In this document: in pieces, positions 20,043 through 30,862 of the stretch | How positions within the stretch are numbered: the stretch's first letter is position 1 | How the letters are laid out: each line of letters opens with the position of its first letter | NCBI GenBank assembly: GCA_905221605.1 | Contig: CAJNDS010002564.1 | Coordinates: forward strand, 285,001 to 349,000 | Source: Symbiodinium natans | Taxonomy: Eukaryota; Sar; Dinophyceae; Suessiales; Symbiodiniaceae | Direction of reading: 5' to 3' | Length of the DNA stretch: 64,000 nt | Made by a program: the position numbers and the translations under genes | Notes under the pieces: generated by a model | Database searches by the model: none | What the model saw: only the letters and a program-made list of their open reading frames with translations | Told to the model about the DNA's origin: nothing

Positions 20043-21640
20043 AACTAAGTGAGGGGTCGCTTCCGTCGAGCGACAGACCCCGAACGCTCGGCCGAGGGCC
20101 TTACAGCCGAGGGTTAAGCCTCACCGTCTGTCCTGGCCAGGCCAACGGACATCGGCCTTTTTTACGACAACGTCAGTACTCGGCTAAGGGATGGCCGGCA
20201 CCCAGACCACCTTTAGCGTAGCTAAAGTTTTACCCAAATCCTAAGGACTTATTCAGGCTTTTGGGTTCAGGGTTTGCCGGGCCAACCCCCCCCCCTGGCC
20301 CCTGCTAGCTGGATTCCTGCACCAGAAGGCGGGTTCAGGCGGTGCAAATTTCGTGATTGAAACTGGGCTTTTTCAGGCCCTTGGCCCTCCCGGGCCAAGG
20401 GCCCCCGCCCTCCCGGGCCAAGGGCCCCCGGGCCAAGGCCCCGGCGCCAAGGGTTCCCGGCCCCCAAGGGCCTCCTGACGAAGCTGCCAGGGCCAAGGGG
20501 TTCCCGGGCCAAGGGCCCGCCGGGGCAAGGGCGACGGCCCAAGAAGTTTTTTTGGCAATAAACCCTAAACCCTAAACCCTAAACCCTAAACCCTAAACCC
20601 TAAACCCTAAACCAACCCTAAACCCCAAACCCTAAACTAAGTGAGGGGTCGCTTCCGTCGAGCGACAGACCCCGAACGCTCGGCCGAGGGCCTTGCAGCC
20701 GAGGGTTAAGCCTCACCGTCTGTCCTGGCCAGGCCAACGGACATCGGCCTTTTTTACGACAACGTCAGTACTCGGCTAAGGGATGGCCGGCACCCAGACC
20801 ACCTTTAGCGTAGCTAAAGTTTTACCCAAATCCTAAGGACTTATTCAGGCTTTTGGGTTCAGGGTTTGCCGGGCCCCCCCCCCCCGGGAGCCCCTGGCCC
20901 CTGCTAGCTGGATTCCTGCACCAGAAGGCGGGTTCAGGCGGTGCTCAATTTCGTGATTGAAACTGGGCTATTTCAGGCCCCGGAACCAAAGGTTCCCGGC
21001 CCCCAAGGGCCTCCTGACGAAGCTGCCAGGGCCAAGGGGTTCCCGGGCCAAGGGCCCCCCGGGGCAAGGGCGACGGCCCAAGAACAAGGGCCCCCAACAA
21101 AGGGCCAAGAGTTTTTTTGGCAATAAACCCTAAACCCTAAACCCTAAACCAACCCTAAACCAACCCTAAACCCCAAACCCTAAACTAAGTGAGGGGTCGC
21201 TTCCGTCGAGCGACAGACCCCGAACGCTCGGCCGAGGGCCTTACAGCCGAGGGTTAAGCCTCACCGTCTGTCCTGGCCAGGCCAACGGACATCGGCCTTT
21301 TTTACGACAACGTCAGTACTCGGCTAAGGGATGGCCGGCACCCAGACCACCTTTAGCGTAGCTAAAGTTTTACCCAAATCCTAAGGACTTATTCAGGCTT
21401 TTGGGTTCAGGGTTTGCCCCCCCCCCCCCCCCCGGGAGCCCCTGGCCCCTGCTAGCTGGATTCCTGCACCAGAAGGCGGGTTCAGGCGGTGCTCAATTTC
21501 GTGATTGAAACTGGGGAAGCTGCCAGGGCCAAGGGGTTCCCGGGCCAAGGGGGGGGCAAGGGCGACGGCCCAAGAACAAGGGCCCCCAACAAAGGGCCAA
21601 GAGTTTTTTTGGCAATAAACCCTAAACCCTAAACCCTAAA
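20043..21640 (+). repeat. Three-copy tandem array, 550-590 bp unit
   Basis: Units start AACTAAGTGAGGGGTCGC at 20043, 20635 and 21183 and are separated by CCCTAAA tracts. The first roughly 245 bp of each unit is essentially identical (one A/G change near CCTTRCAGCCG). It contains perfect palindromes CTCGGCCGAG and CCTGGCCAGG and the hairpins CTTTAGC-GTA-GCTAAAG and GGGGTC...GACCCC. The second half is GC-rich (CCAAGGGCCC-type) and varies in length. No long ORF is conserved between copies. This is a subtelomere-like satellite; a structured RNA from the constant half is possible but not shown. Confidence 0.85.
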
Positions 21641-21672
21641 CCCTCAACCCTAAACCCTAAACCCTAAACCCT

Positions 21673-22562
21673 AAGAATCCTCCGCCACCCTCCGCCCCCG
21701 GAAGATGGACACTTAGAGGCTATGCTGCACGTGCGTGCCTTGTACCAAGGAACCACCCGCAGAATAGACACAACGTTCAGCAAGAGGCATCCGGGCACGG
21801 AGGGCGCGGAGGGCGCGTAGGGGGCGGAGCGGGCGGAGGGCGCAGAGCGCGCTGAGCGAACGGAGGGCGCCGAGCACGCGCGCGGAACGCACGGAGGGAA
21901 TTCAGAGCCATCAACCGGCTATCATGCTTTCCCCTCTTATACACCCCGTTCAACCGGATACATCGCGCTCTGAACCCTTTGTCTTGATGTCCACGTGTAC
22001 TCGTCAACCGAATGTCACGCTCCCCATCCGCGCTGCCCCCCAAACCCGTCCGTCAACCGCACATCCCTCTCCCAGCAAAATGTTCCGACCCCCCTCCCTT
22101 GACTGTTTCGTCTCCTTGGCCTCCCGTCAAAATGCATTCCGTCCGACCCTCCTCCGTGAACCGTCTCCTCTTCCATTTTCGTCAGAGCGCGATCCGATAG
22201 CACGCCTTCCGCGTTGAAGCGCTAAACGCGAACCAAACCCGAAAAAGGTTTTCGGGAAGAAGGCAAGAAAACAACGAGCACGCGCAGAATAGACGTTAAG
22301 CGTCCAAGGGACCCCCCCCCCCTCCCTCCCCCATCCTGAGGAGGGCAGTTTGCTGGGGCGTTCGGGGTGGGCCTCGCCGTGGCGCAGCACCTCGGGGCCC
22401 AGGACTTGGTCTCGTTTTGGGAGTGGCGTGGAAAGTAGGTTGTAGTAAGGTTTAGGGTTGAGGGTAGGGTTTCGGGTTTTAGGTTCAATGGTTCGGAGTT
22501 GATGCGCCCCTGTTGATAGGGGCCCGGTCGCGTACGGGGGTGGTCTTGGTATTCTGACTGAC
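21673..22562. other. No gene; GC-rich minisatellite and short ORFs
   Basis: 21797-21897 is a degenerate GGAGGGCGC/GGAGCGCGC repeat. 21930-22200 contains several CGTCAACCG and CCCTCC motifs but no supported frame. TTTAGGG-like sequence appears at 22446-22475. Confidence 0.5.
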
Positions 22563-22632
22563 CCACCCTAAACCCTAAACCCTAAACCTTAAACCCTAAT
22601 TCCTAAACCCTACACCCTAAACCCAAAACCCT
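22563..22632 (-). repeat. Interstitial CCCTAAA tract
   Basis: Eight to nine CCCTAAA-like heptamers with several variants. Confidence 0.9.
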
Positions 22633-22730
22633 ATTCTGCCGTGTGAATAGAGCCGCGCGAAGGCCCTGATGGCCCGGGGCGCGGCGCCGTGGCCGAGACC
22701 AGAAACCATGCAGCCTGGGGCCACAAACAG

Positions 22731-22850
22731 GGGGGTTTACGAAATTCGGGGACCCCTAAAATAGACCCCTAAAATAGACCCCCCCCCAAATAGTAGGATC
22801 CCTGCATAAGAAGGACCCCAATAAGGTAACCCCTGATATCGTAAACCCCC
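22731..22850 (-). mobile_element. MITE family 1, copy C, with 6-bp target duplication
   Basis: Ends GGGGGTTTACGAAATTCGGG and (reverse complement) GGGGGTTTACGATATCAGGG form 14-bp near-perfect terminal inverted repeats. The interior matches copies B and D (CTACTATTTGGGG), with one internal duplication of CCCCTAAAATAGA. AAACAG flanks both ends (22725-22730 and 22851-22856). It abuts the 3' end of a minus-strand coding block, with the duplication forming CTGTTT on that strand. Confidence 0.88.
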
Positions 22851-22852
22851 AA

Positions 22853-23210
22853 ACAGGAACAGATCCAGCACTGCCGCAATGCTCCGGGAATCTTGTGCCC
22901 CGAGGTTGTACCAGGACAAAATCGCACTACGGGAGCTCTTTGCAAGGCTGCTTAAGAGAATTTGCAGCCCAACTGAGTTTGTGGGAGTGTCTTCTTGCTG
23001 TGGGTCAAAAGACTTGATGTGGGAACAAGCGTGCGTAGTTGGCAGTGGGGCAGTGGCCATCAGCAAGTCTCGCCGAGCAGCCAGCATGCCACGCAGGGTG
23101 GGCGTGCCAGCGCCAAAGAGTTGGGTGGTGACCACGATGGCGGACCTGGAGAAGCTCTTGTAGCCCAGCTGCATTTCTGGCGCCAAAATCCTCGGGTCCG
23201 TGGTGGGCAA
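22853..23210 (-). CDS. Putative exon, hydrophobic/helical protein
   Basis: The minus-strand frame reads MQLGYKSFSRSAIVVTTQLF, GAGTPTLRGMLAARRDLLMA, then an extended region to SWYNLGAQDSRSIAAVLDLF, where MITE copy C begins. The long, balanced, motif-rich composition is among the better coding signals in the window. The start may be an ATG at about 23174 or an upstream exon. The frame continues nonsensically into the MITE, so coding probably ends or splices at CCT|GTTTGGGGG. No family is recognised. Plus-strand frames over the same region look less protein-like. Confidence 0.5.
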
Positions 23211-24296
23211 AGCAAGCCCTCAACTCTAAGGAAGGAGGGCCAGCTGAAGGAGTCGGACTTCCCGCTTGCCCGCTCCTGTGAGTCCGGCATAGTCCCATCC
23301 CAGCTGTAGGCGTAAAATGGACCATTCGGGTTCTCGGAGCTCGAATTTCGCAATTTTGCACGGACCAGTAATATCATGCTCCGAGCGCAGCTCTGGATAA
23401 GGTCCTGAAGCATCCCTATGCTGCTTCAAGCCGCGGCATGAGGCGCATGCTGCCTTTTTCTTGGGTATTCGGTCGGTGTGTGTGTGTGTGTGTGTGTGTG
23501 TACATGTGTGTGTGTGTGCTCTCGAAAAAGTGGTCTGGCACGTTGTGAGGCTCATCGTTGTTTAGGTATCCCTCGCAGCCTCCGTGGAGCTCGGTATCTC
23601 CTCAGCTTTACACACTGCTCCATTGATTCAACGTCAAGCTTGGAAAAGAGTACCTTTCTCATCTTTCGAAACCCTGAACCCATCCAAGCCCCATACGAGT
23701 GGCGTGCTCCGAGGCTTGAGGGCTCTTAGGAGAGTCTGGACTGCCCTAATGGCCCTGATGCCCTGAGCAGGTCCTGCGCCTCCATGGCTGAGGCAGCCCA
23801 AGTGGTGTCGCAGTGGCTAAAGGAGCACCAGGTGTCCGGGGGCCCAAAGGTTTCACAAGGCCGAAACTCAGGATGCTCCGCCTACCAAGGTAGCATAGGC
23901 CCCGTAGGCCGTCTTTGAGTGCTGAAAGTCAAGATCGAAAGAAGGAAGTGAATGTGAAGTGAGACCGAAGGCGGATGCGAGATGATGTAAGAGTCAGGCC
24001 GTGCCTGCTCCAGCACCGCCTGGCGATCTCGCGCGACATGCGCGTTACCTATGCAAGGGGCCTTACAGGGGTGAACCTTGCAGGACTGGCTGCTGGGCCT
24101 TGAATGAGAGATTCTTGATACGTGATGCTTGTCAAGGTGGGAGAGATGTCTGTGAGAGAGCTGGCGCTGAGCTGACTTTGGAATGCGTTTCGGCCAGTTT
24201 CCAAGGTTGGCGGTGAAATCGTTCAAGGCTACTGGCGCGTGAAGGCCCAGCCCCGAGACACCTCCGCGGGTGTAGTTGATGTAGTTGGAATCGTTT
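23211..24296. other. No confident gene; (GT)n tract
   Basis: A GT/TG microsatellite lies at 23477-23520. Short frames on both strands have no recognised motif. Confidence 0.4.
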
Positions 24297-24345
24297 TACC
24301 CTAAACCCCAAAGTCTAAAGCCCAAACCCCAAACCCTAACCTAAT
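24297..24345 (-). repeat. Degenerate CCCTAAA tract
   Basis: CCCTAAACCCCAAAGTCTAAAGCCC and similar telomere-like variants. Confidence 0.8.
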
Positions 24346-24657
24346 CCAGCCATGATTCGTGATGATCGGGCTAGGCCTGTTTGGAAGACGCCGGTGAGTT
24401 GCATGGGCCCGCTGTGTCCGAGCCGTATCCCAACAATTCAATGAGTGCGGCTGTAGTACGAAGCCGGCAGATACACTGCGCAGCACAGCGCACCTCTTCT
24501 ACGACCAGCCAATCCGCCTTTAACGGCTTGAATCCTTGCAGCGCACATCTCAGGATGTTCATCCTTGAATCAGGTTCTTTGATTCTTCGCAAAGGGCTTA
24601 TATAAGCTGGGGGATGCTTAAGTACACCATGCCGACGCCGAAAAGCCTCTCCAAAAC

Positions 24658-24795
24658 ACCCTTCCAACCTCAACCCTCAGCCCTCAACCCTCAGCCCTAA
24701 ACCCCTCAACCCTAAACCCCCCAACCCTAAACCCCCCAACCCTAAACCCCTATAAACCCCTAAACCCTAAACCCGAAACCCCCAAAACCCAAGAG
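24658..24795 (-). repeat. Mixed CCCTCAA/CCCTAAA/ACCCCCCAACCCTAA tract
   Basis: Telomere-variant heptamers followed by three 14-15 bp units (CCCTAAACCCCCCAA). Confidence 0.9.
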
Positions 24796-24885
24796 GCCGA
24801 CTCAAACGACCTGAGCAGCGGCTCCGCCGCCGGCTCGCGCCTGGACTTCGCCATCCCCCGGGAAGCGCCTGAGCCTCGGTCCTGT

Positions 24886-25265
24886 GGGGTTTAGGGTTTA
24901 GGGTTTAGGGTAGGGGTTGGGGTTTATATAGTGTTTCGGGTTTGGGGTTTAGGGTTTAGGGTTGAGAGTTTAGGGTATGTAAGAGGTAGTTGGTTAGAAC
25001 TTGAGCCCTGAGTGCTGTACGATTTTAAAGGCTGTTCATGGGGCTTTAGGGTTTTGGGGTGTAGGGTTTTGGGCTTAGGGTTTAGGGTTTAGGGTTTAGG
25101 GTGTAGGGGTAGGGTTTAGGGTTTAGGGTTTAGGGTTTAGGGTTTAGGGTTTAGGGTTTAGGGTTTCGGGTTTAGGGTTTAGGGTTTAGGGTTTAGGGTT
25201 TAGGGTTTAGGGTTTAGGGTTTAGGGTTTAGGGTTTAGGGTTTAGGGTTTAGGGTTTAAGTTTTG
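24886..25265 (+). repeat. Large interstitial TTTAGGG array
   Basis: TTTAGGG repeats with interruptions at 24920-25075, then almost pure TTTAGGG from 25077 to 25258. The array faces away from the CCCTAAA tract at 24658-24795. Confidence 0.97.
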
Positions 25266-25363
25266 GGGTAGCTGCAAACTCTGCACATCAGGATTGCGCC
25301 GTTCGTCCGAAGCTTTGCGCAAGCGACAGGCCCGGAGCCCCGGCGACTGGTGTTTAGAGAAGT

Positions 25364-25446
25364 AGGGTTTAGGGTTTAGGGTTTAGGGTTTAGGGTAGGG
25401 TTTAGGGTTTAGGGTTTAGGGTTTAGGGTTTAGGGTTTAGGGTTTA
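25364..25446 (+). repeat. TTTAGGG array with unique junction
   Basis: Eleven heptamers ending in GGTTTATTTGGGGTGAAGGC and eleven further bases (to 25471). The same 31-bp junction recurs at 35287-35317. Confidence 0.95.
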
Positions 25447-25471
25447 TTTGGGGTGAAGGCTCGGCTGCTGC

Positions 25472-26007
25472 CAGGCTGCTCATGCTGCAAATCTCAAGCC
25501 TTTCGAATGCCCCGTTAACTTCCCGTGGCGCCAGCGCTGGCAAAGCCGCTACATGCATTCGCCTTAGCCGATCTGGAACACTGATGTCGAGCATTTCCCC
25601 AGATGCTAAACACACATTAGAGACTGCATGTGTGCGCGTCCCGAAATTCCACCTCGAAAGGTGCAACTGCAACCGCTGCTCGAGCACAGTTTTCGGGCTA
25701 AAGTGGTGTTCACTTTTGTTTTCCCCCCTTTTTGGTCGGTCCCGGAAGTTGCTGCATCTGGCTTGGTCTGGCTTGTCCCGGAACCTACTGCATCTGGCTT
25801 GTCCCGGGAGGAGAGCTTTCCAAAGAGATGGCTCGTAAGTTTTTTGCATGGGCTGACCTGAGCTTTACCTGCTGGCAGTACATCGCTGCACGAAATCCTG
25901 TGTCGTCAGTTTCCCGGAAGACGAAACCCTAAACCGTTAGCCCTATACTTGGACACCACACCCGAAACCGGCTAGCGGTTTTCGTTGCGGAGGGTTCTGG
26001 GTTTCTG
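25472..26007. other. No confident gene
   Basis: Frames of up to 139 codons overlap on both strands (25430-25849) with no motif. CGGAAGTTGCTGCATCTGGC and its relative CGGAACCTACTGCATCTGGC form a short tandem repeat at about 25743-25805. Confidence 0.35.
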
Positions 26008-26262
26008 TTGCTTGCCTCTTGGTTGGCATTACGGGCTTCGTCCTTCTGCTGCTACGCTGTCTTTGTTACGTCCCTGGGCGGTTTCTATTGCGGCCCGCAC
26101 CCCATGCAAGCTCAATACTCCCCGGCGAAAGCCAAAGTATGGTTTTCAGAAGTGCTGTGGCCGAGAGGCATTGATATCGGCGGCATGGACATCGCCTTCC
26201 CAGAAGCAAGTTCGGGTTTTGAACTCAGCCTGGGCGCGTGTGGGCCCCGCAATGTGGGCTGA
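26008..26262 (+). CDS. Possible exon
   Basis: The frame encodes a hydrophobic start (LASWLALRASSFCCYAVFV), then MQAQYSPAKAKVWFSEVLWP and GIDIGGMDIAFPEASSGFEL to TGA 26260-26262. It is coding-like, but a second + strand frame (25985-26323) is also open, so support is low. No family recognised. Confidence 0.28.
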   Translation: MLASWLALRASSFCCYAVFVTSLGGFYCGPHPMQAQYSPAKAKVWFSEVLWPRGIDIGGMDIAFPEASSGFELSLGACGPRNVG

Positions 26263-26836
26263 GGCTTGTGCAAATGCATGTTGCCGAGAAGTTGGCAGCA
26301 TGTTTGGCCCAGGGACCCTGTGAAGAACGCCGCAGATCTGATGAAGCACCGAAAGCAACCCAAACCGCAATCCGAGCCCAAACCCAGACTTCAAATCTTC
26401 CCAGCACCCACAAAGCCCTGAGATGAGGGCCCGTGGTCTTCGAAGTGTCACCGATCTTCGATCTCAACCCCGAGCCGCCCGAGGAGCCGGCAAGCCCGAA
26501 AGTTTTGTGGGTTTCGACAATTTGGGAGCTTCAGAGGGGGGGGGGGGGGGGGGGGGGTGGGGTTTAAGGGATCTCAAGGAGGTTTAGGGAGGTTTGGGCG
26601 GAGACTCGTATGGGGTTTAGGGGGTGTGGGGGGTTTGGAGTTCAGGTGTCCGGGGCTAGGGCAGGTTGAGGGGTTTTGGAAGGAGTGGCGCAGCGTGCCA
26701 TACCGAGAGTGGCGGCCCTGGAGCAAGAGTGAGCTAGGATCACAGGAACAATGACAAATGCGAGAACTGAAGCTCCCTATTCCGGTCTGCATTGGGATTG
26801 CGTTCACTCATCTGTTGCACATGGCCGTTTTTTCAG

Positions 26837-26906
26837 GGTGCAGAGCATGTCCAAACCTTGAGGTACAAGCAGACTCCGGACTACAAAGCCAGGCTGTGGG
26901 CACATG
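26837..26906 (+). CDS. Putative short exon
   Basis: After tttcAG the frame GAEHVQTLRYKQTPDYKARL ends at a possible GC donor (CAT G|GCTCGA). The charged, helical composition and the AG|G border match exons of the better-supported genes. Its partners are not found. Confidence 0.35.
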
Positions 26907-27364
26907 GCTCGAGCTTGGGTTGGGGTTTGTAGCTTTGCTGACCCTGAACACATGAGATGGTCGCTGAACGGCATATCGTGTGAGCAGCATATTGCAGGCG
27001 CGCTGAGAACTACGCCCAGTGTGCGCAGAAGGCAGTCGCCGCAAGCTTGCAACAAACCAGGCGTAAGTCGCTCTCATGCAGAGACTAAAAGGTCTGAGTT
27101 CGAAGGAGGTTTGTGAGAGGCCAAGAGGACCCGTGTGTTTTTTCGTCCTGGGTGTCTTTTTTCGCTGTGAGTGTCTTTTGCGGGGACTCGCCCCGCTGAG
27201 TGAGTGACCTGGCGCGCAAGTCGGCCCCCGCACCCGCAGCGCAGCAAAGAATTCCTGCCCATTTCAGGTTATTCGTTTTGCACAATTCCCCGCGCCCCCC
27301 CACCCACCCCCCTCCCCCCCAAACTCCCCACGCAAGCTTCTGAATCCTTTCCACAGCCCATCAT

Positions 27365-27745
27365 GCGAGCATCGTGTTTGCAAATGGGGGGGGGGGGGGG
27401 CCTGCGCCTCCCCCAATTCCCCCCCCCCCCCCCCGCTCTTTTAAACTGTGCCAGCTCGCTTCTAAGCATATGCTAGTATGAATCCTGTCTCTGCAAAAGG
27501 CGGGGCTCCCCCTTCCCTCATCCTTCTGTTTTTACACACGCAAAGCTTACTACAAACAATCTCACCTCATCATTCACCATTCTTCGGAAAACCATACGAA
27601 TACTTGCGAACCCATCATGCTGGCATAAATTATGTTGGCAATCAGGCGAGCATTGTGCTTACAAATCGGAGGTGGGGGGGGGGGGGGGTGTGTCCCCCAA
27701 AACCATTAGGCGAGCATAGTGTTTGCGAATGGGGGGGGGGGGTGC
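27365..27745. repeat. Three GCGAGCAT...GGGGGG repeats
   Basis: GCGAGCATYGTGYTTRCAAATSG followed by a poly-G run occurs at about 27365, 27646 and 27711. C-runs at 27419-27435 and a G-run at 26536-26557 lie nearby. No coding sequence. Confidence 0.75.
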
Positions 27746-27779
27746 CGCCCTCCGCCAACCCTCCATTTTGAAGCCGCGC

Positions 27780-28030
27780 AAGCCTGCTTCAAAACAAATG
27801 AAGGCGAACCTGTGTTTCTTCTATGAATGTGAAGAAGAAAACCTCGACCTATGTTTTGATAGGAAAGACTCTATTCCCTTAATATTTCATGGGAAACTTC
27901 ATTTGCTGTATAGTGTAATCGGCAAACATCTTATGCCTCTATATTTGACTGGTTACCAGGAAAACCTTTATGTCCTCTATAGTTCAATGGGGAACCTCCA
28001 GTTCCTTTTTTGTCCTCTAAAAAGGGCCTA
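27780..28030 (+). repeat. Diverged 30-39 bp repeat with open frame
   Basis: Units of the form GGGAAACCTYNATG...CTCTATAGTTCAATG recur from about 27838 to 28010. In the + frame they give roughly ten-residue repeats (GKLHLLYSVI, GKHLMPLYLT, ENLYVLYSSM, GNLQFLFCPL). The region is markedly more AT-rich than its surroundings. It may be a repeat protein fragment or only a minisatellite. Confidence 0.55.
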
Positions 28031-29466
28031 GGGAACAGGACTTAGGGAATGAACTTTAGGGAATAAGATTTCGGGAACAAAACTTGGGGTCCCGCTCTTG
28101 CTTAAAGTTAGGAATTTAGGGAACAGGATTTGGGAAGAAAAACGAAGGGAATAAGATGTAGGGATTCCGCACTTTAGGGTTTGGCAACAAGATTTAAGCA
28201 AGCAATAGGGTTTGGTTTTTACCAGTAGGATGTAAGGGCTCTGGGGCTCTCCTCTTTATGGCGCATACACACAGGGTACGGCGTTCAGCATTGAAATGTT
28301 GAACTTCAACATCCAATATTGAAGTTCAATGTCAACCTTCCAATGTCGAACTTTTTGCTTTAGTTTTTCATGTTGATGTGTCCTGTGGTTTCAGTTTATC
28401 ATCTAGATGGATCCAAATATCAAACTTTCATTTGTTAAGGAACCCACCCTCCAAACCCAGCTACCCAGGGGTGGGGGTACTATATGTATATATGTACATA
28501 CACATTACAGTTATTGAATGCTTTGTGGTTGCACTATATAAGGAGCCGTTGTCCGGCGATGCCGTGGCAAGTTCTCAAGGACAACACGACAAAAAAGGCA
28601 CATGTCAATTAGGGAGGGGCTTTGTAAATAAATAAATATAGATATATATATATATACACAGGAAATGGAGGGCACTCTAGCTATGGACACGTAAAAGAAA
28701 TTCAGATTTCCACCGAGGAAGTCGGCTCTCTCTCAAAACCAAAACATAGAGAACAATTTCTTTGCCTATCAAAATTACAGAATAGACAGGTTTATAGAAA
28801 TTTCAACGGTGTCTTTAATATTCTGACTTGTTCACGCTGCCCCACGCCTCCTCGCCCGCAGCAAAGAAACAGCACAAAAACAACGCGCCCCCGCGCCTGC
28901 AACAAAGAAACAGCCAATGTGAGGCCCAAGCACCAAGAGCCCGAGCCTCCTTTGCCGGAAGGTGGTGGAGTACGCTCTTCATCGCAGGGGCAAGCTTTTT
29001 GTGGACATAGATAATACAGCCAGGATCCTGGAGTCTACGCTGCGGATGTTGTAAAAAAAGAAGTCTTGGGAATGCAATGGGGCAGCGAAATATGTTCATC
29101 ACAACCTCTGCACAAGTGCCCCCTTGAGGTCAGTGACGCATGGAATCGAATTCGCAGAGAGCTCCCGGCACCGATTCAGCGTGTGCACGTTGAGATTTTA
29201 AGTTTTTGTTTCAGGACATTTGCGGTATTTGGGGTCGATTTCGCAGTGCCTGTCTTTTCGGGCTGCACGGTGTCCGCAGTGGAATGCCTGGGACCACTCT
29301 ATCTTGACCAGGCCACGATACCGAGCTGGCCGGGCGAGACTTTTGATTCTCGGGCGCACCTGCCAGAGGAGCCAAGCTGTGAATCCCGAGTTTGACCTTC
29401 TCTGGACATTGCTTTCGCTTGACTTACTTATGATGGGCTGAGACAGGTTCCAAGTGTGGCTCAGAG
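28031..29466. other. AT-rich intergenic region with hairpin
   Basis: 28021-28160 repeats AGGGAAYAGGAYTTNGGGAA-like units. A perfect 11-bp inverted repeat TTGAACTTCAA/TTGAAGTTCAA occupies 28299-28309 and 28319-28329. TA-rich tracts lie at 28480-28505 and 28630-28660. No supported gene. Confidence 0.5.
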
Positions 29467-29673
29467 ATGCCATACCTTGTTGCAAAGACGGCACAAGTCT
29501 TGTTTGCATCGAGCGCGGTTCGGGAGAGGATTCCAGATGGCTGTTTCTTACGGATAGCTGCCGTGTGTGTAAGCCTGCATGACGGTAAACGCTGCCGCCG
29601 ACCAAAGTGCAAGGGTTTGTCCTTACGGAGGTCGGTCGCAAAATTGAGAGTTTGGGGCCTTAAGGTCCCTTAG
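29467..29673 (+). CDS. Possible short ORF
   Basis: The ATG at 29467 opens 68 codons: MPYLVAKTAQVLFASSAVRE, then a mixed part with a Cys/Arg/Lys cluster (GKRCRRPKCKG). Coding-like but unrecognised. A minus-strand frame overlaps it. Confidence 0.25.
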   Translation: MPYLVAKTAQVLFASSAVRERIPDGCFLRIAAVCVSLHDGKRCRRPKCKGLSLRRSVAKLRVWGLKVP

Positions 29674-30064
29674 AAGGTCATGGGGCCTAGGGGTTAAAGG
29701 GCACCGAGGTGGGAGGGAAGCCATCCAAAGGCGCAGCGCGCCCAGAATTTTTCTTACATGGAGTTCCGGGTCGGATTCGAGAGAACGATCTTTTGTGCGT
29801 CCCTTGAAGTTCCCTGGAAAGAGGTCCGTAGACGGGTGCCTAGCCTGCGGCGCCCCCAGCGCGCCTCCCTGCAAAAAACGTTTCAACATAAAAAATCGGG
29901 GGGGACACTTTAGGGACCCCCCGCCACGGAGGTGGGCCGCACAGAGGTGGGGTTAGCCAAGATCAAAGCAAACCCTGTCACGGTGGAGAAGTGGAGAGAA
30001 GCGTGCCTTGCGCCGCGCGCCCGCTCTACGAAGGAGTTGGCCAAAGATTCGCCACTACCAGGCC

Positions 30065-30860
30065 TGTGTTACTGTAGCAGTAGAATCATGGTATAGGAAT
30101 AGCAGAAAAAGTAGTAAGTAGTATATCTAATTTATTTACAGTTATTTCCAGTATATTAATAGTATAATAGCAGTATTCGAATAGTATAGCAATAGCATAT
30201 CAGTTGCACAACAAGAGTATAGTTTAATAGTCTCCTTGTATATCTGTATAATTGTATACTTGGAAACAAGAATTTTTCAAGCACTAGAAGAGTATATGAT
30301 CGTATGTGATAGTTTTTGTATAGTAGTATCTAACGGTATACAGCGGTATATAGTTGTACGTATCAGTAAACCGTAGTATACAATCGTAAGAGTAGTATAG
30401 TAGTATAGTAGGTTTTTAGTATCATGGTAGAAGATTTTTTCAGTGTAACCGTGCAATAGTCTGTCTAATCGTCTAAATAGTAGAACCAACCTCGACCCCA
30501 AACGAGTCATCTTAAAGCGTGACTTTGTAGTGAGTCTCCGTCACGGCATCCCAAAAACGCGCTTGGCAATGGCTTCTCTTCGTGCTGATTTCTGGGGGTC
30601 CATAGATTCTGCGGCATAGCAGAATTTGCAGAATTAGCAGAATAGCAGAGTACCAGATAGCGGACTAGTAGAACAGCAGAATAGTCGAATAGCAGAATAG
30701 TAGAATAGGAGAACAGTAGAAGAATATAATACCATAATCGTATTCGCATAACCGTACAATAGTATACTCGTACAATACTTGCAATAGAATCAGTGTTTTG
30801 TGATTGAATAGTATACTAGTCGGTTACTATGATAAGGTCATAGTACAATCACACACAGTC
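30065..30860. repeat. TAG-rich AT island of degenerate 8-10 bp repeats
   Basis: AGTATA, ATAGCAG and CAGAATAG units recur throughout, densest at 30617-30730 where GAATAGCAGAATAG-type units follow each other. Both strands lack long frames of balanced composition. The base composition contrasts sharply with the neighbours. Confidence 0.75.
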
Positions 30861-30862
30861 AT

